From contig CAMWUI010000014.1 in assembly GCA_947177395.1 (NCBI GenBank), forward strand, positions 1-63,950: 63,950 nt of DNA. The letters run 5' to 3'. Below the pieces are notes generated by a model. That model was not told the DNA's origin, did no database searches, and saw nothing but the letters and a program-made list of their open reading frames with translations. Positions 62,519 to 63,950 of the stretch are shown piece after piece. Source of the DNA: an uncultured Paraprevotella sp. (GTDB lineage: Bacteria > Bacteroidota > Bacteroidia > Bacteroidales > Bacteroidaceae). Numbering within the stretch: position 1 is the stretch's first letter; each line of letters starts with the position of its first letter. A program made the translations under genes and the position numbers.

Positions 62519-63634
62519 ATGTGGAGAAAAGAAATAACATTCGACCGTTTCATCCGCGGTCTCCTGCTGGTAGCCGGTTTAGGCACTGCCGTATTCATAC
62601 TGAATTATCTGAGCAGTGTGCTATTACCGTTCTTTGTGGCATGTGTATTCGCCTACATGTTGTACCCGACCGTCAAATTTATCCAGTATAAACTACACGT
62701 CAGAAACCGGACCGCCAGCATCATACTGGCCCTTCTGGCTGTCATCGCGCTCATATCTCTGACCCTCTTCCTGATTGTACCACCTGCGATTTCTGAAGTT
62801 ATCAAATTCAGGAACCTGGCCGGTGACTTCCTTGCAAAGAACCATTACGGCGCCGAGTTTTGGAAGACAGTAGAACTTTTCCTGAAGGAGAACATTGACG
62901 AGAACATTATCCTGCGTCTCGTACATGAAAACAATTTAATGGAGGCCATGCGGATTATGTTCAGCCAGTTGTGGACTGTTGTCTATCACACGGTCGATTT
63001 CCTGATTGGCGTCTTTGCTTCTTTCATCGTCCTACTATACATGTTTTTCATCCTGCTGGACTACGAATCGCTGTCAAAAGGATGGATAAAACTCGTACCC
63101 AAAGGCAGCCGCGCCTTTGCCGCCACACTGGCCACCGACGTTGAACGAGGTATGAATGCTTATTTCCGCGGCCAAGCTCTGGTCGCTTTGTTGGTCGGTA
63201 TCCTCTTCTGTATCGGTTTTCTCATCATCGATTTCCCTTTAGCCATCGGGCTTGGACTTTTCATCGGTCTTTTAAACCTGGTACCTTATCTGCAACTGAT
63301 AGGTTTTATTCCCACCATTCTGCTGGCGTTGCTCAAAGCAGCCAACACAGGAGAAAACTTCTGGTTCATTCTCTTGTCCGCCCTTTTGGTTTTTGCCATC
63401 GTACAAACCATCCAGGATTTCATTCTCGTTCCGAAAATCATGGGTAAAATTATGGGGCTGAATCCGGCAGTCATCCTGCTTTCCCTATCGGTATGGGGTA
63501 GCCTGCTGGGCATGATAGGCCTCATCATCGCGCTTCCCACCACCACGCTGATACTATCCTATTATCGTCGTTTTCTCGACAAAGATGAAAAAGAGTGGGA
63601 GGAAGCGCAATATCAGATAAAAGAAAACAAATAA
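62519..63634 (+). CDS. AI-2E family transporter (permease)
   Basis: A 371-aa inner-membrane protein with the layout of the AI-2E transporter family (PF01594): about eight helices, with two near the N-terminus (~15-60), a large extra-membrane stretch, and a C-terminal block with GLLNLVPYLQLIGFIPTILLA-like PY signature. Actual substrate is uncertain; family members can move AI-2, Na+ or lipids. Downstream of tdk. Confidence 0.9.
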   Translation: MWRKEITFDRFIRGLLLVAGLGTAVFILNYLSSVLLPFFVACVFAYMLYPTVKFIQYKLHVRNRTASIILALLAVIALISLTLFLIVPPAISEVIKFRNLAGDFLAKNHYGAEFWKTVELFLKENIDENIILRLVHENNLMEAMRIMFSQLWTVVYHTVDFLIGVFASFIVLLYMFFILLDYESLSKGWIKLVPKGSRAFAATLATDVERGMNAYFRGQALVALLVGILFCIGFLIIDFPLAIGLGLFIGLLNLVPYLQLIGFIPTILLALLKAANTGENFWFILLSALLVFAIVQTIQDFILVPKIMGKIMGLNPAVILLSLSVWGSLLGMIGLIIALPTTTLILSYYRRFLDKDEKEWEEAQYQIKENK

Positions 63635-63661
63635 AGAAATGATTAAAAAAGCAAGCAAAAA

Positions 63662-63693
63662 TTTGCAAGTAAAAGAAAAACTATCTACCTTTG
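63662..63693 (+). promoter_or_regulatory. Promoter of tRNA-Lys
   Basis: TTTG (63662-63665) and TACCTTTG (63686-63693) are 20 nt apart, a perfect match to the Bacteroides -33/-7 promoter. Start of the tRNA follows at 63722. Confidence 0.85.
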
Positions 63694-63721
63694 CACACGC
63701 TTAACAAAAGCATACAAGGAT

Positions 63722-63794
63722 GATTCGCTAGCTCAGCTGGTAGAGCACAACACTTTTAATGTTGGGGTCTTGGGTTCGAGCCCCAAGCGGATCA
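63722..63794 (+). tRNA. tRNA-Lys (TTT)
   Basis: A 73-nt cloverleaf: acceptor GATTCGC/GCGGATC with one G-U pair, D arm GCTC...GAGC, anticodon stem CAACA/TGTTG around loop CTTTTAA (anticodon TTT), T arm TTGGG/CCCAA. CCA is not encoded. Confidence 0.97.
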
Positions 63795-63818
63795 CACAAG
63801 GGTTTATCAAACCGAAGC

Positions 63819-63855
63819 AAACCTCTGAAATCTACTGATTTTCAGAGGTTTTTTC
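63819..63855 (+). terminator. Terminator of tRNA-Lys
   Basis: 12-bp arms AAACCTCTGAAA (63819-63830) and TTTCAGAGGTTT (63840-63851) followed by further T. The rest of the window (63860-63950) shows nothing I can name. Confidence 0.88.
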
Positions 63856-63950
63856 TTTGTCCTCGGTATCCGTCCGATGCAAAATATTGAAATAGCGGCT
63901 CAGTCGAAAATTAGTGTGGACAAAGATTTTTCATAATCGGAAGTTATTGC

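Noticed and set aside
63860..63950. Start of another gene at the right edge
   Set aside because: Too short to show a frame or motif; nothing can be supported.

Overview
The window is a chromosomal segment from a member of the Bacteroidales, probably a Bacteroides- or Prevotella-like gut bacterium; the exact genus cannot be fixed from sequence reading alone. The evidence is the set of Bacteroidota-restricted families (PorQ, DUF4837, Bacteroidota-type ExbB/ExbD/ExbD, CdaA next to folP, large secreted CAZymes), lipoproteins, and about twenty matches to the Bacteroides -7 promoter consensus TAnnTTTG at sensible distances from gene starts. No phage, transposase, plasmid or rRNA gene is visible.

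Layout. 1-552: gene-free tract built from several short-period repeat families. 553-6601: cdaA-folP, a GH78 alpha-L-rhamnosidase and murF. 6710-14159: two large secreted carbohydrate-active proteins (a GH36/GH27-like glycosidase and a BNR_4/LamG protein whose catalytic-looking residues resemble ulvan lyases). 14254-19617: RsmF-like methyltransferase, a membrane protein/ECF sigma/small membrane protein operon, thyA-folA and an Lrp/AsnC regulator. 19733-25103: exbB, a membrane protein and two exbD genes, two tRNA-Ser, tatD, a polyprenyl diphosphate synthase and tonB, all on the minus strand. 25341-27911: porQ-cmk-ispH. 27858-32015: meaB, DUF1573, DUF4837 and a YiiX-like hydrolase. 32179-40472: secreted beta-helix protein, then alpha-2-macroglobulin coupled to an esterase-like phytase-domain protein. 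40473-41388: a 916-base gene-free tract holding another repeat array and a 389-bp inverted-repeat element. 41389-47851: pepD with a flippase-like membrane protein, rsmA, corA and a DUF349 protein. 47942-52176: an iron-uptake-like operon (barrel protein, imelysin, di-heme cytochrome). 52475-56734: a 1358-aa secreted protein with a 52-aa co-directional peptide. 56976-63950: class I fumarase, hflX, rsmI with a coiled-coil lipoprotein, tdk, an AI-2E family permease and tRNA-Lys.

How the parts fit. Many genes are housekeeping: folate and thymidylate (folP, thyA, folA, tdk), cell wall and isoprenoid (murF, ispH, polyprenyl synthase), RNA modification (rsmA, rsmI, RsmF), c-di-AMP (cdaA), central carbon (fumarase) and energised outer-membrane transport (TonB/ExbBD). 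Between them sit secreted proteins for plant- or algal-type glycans (rhamnosidase, GH36-like, BNR_4) and host-facing or envelope proteins. Four large secreted proteins share one C-terminal tail motif.

The least explained signals are (a) intergenic arrays of 23-24-nt units, each unit carrying a tiny 4-5 bp stem, at three separate loci, with a second unrelated sequence of the same architecture at locus 1; (b) a 389-bp element with perfect 43-bp inverted ends and a 40-nt alternating pyrimidine-purine tract; (c) a possible Shine-Dalgarno-masking hairpin in the corA leader; and (d) an uncharacterised BNR_4 protein with a His/His/Tyr/Arg arrangement like that of ulvan lyases.
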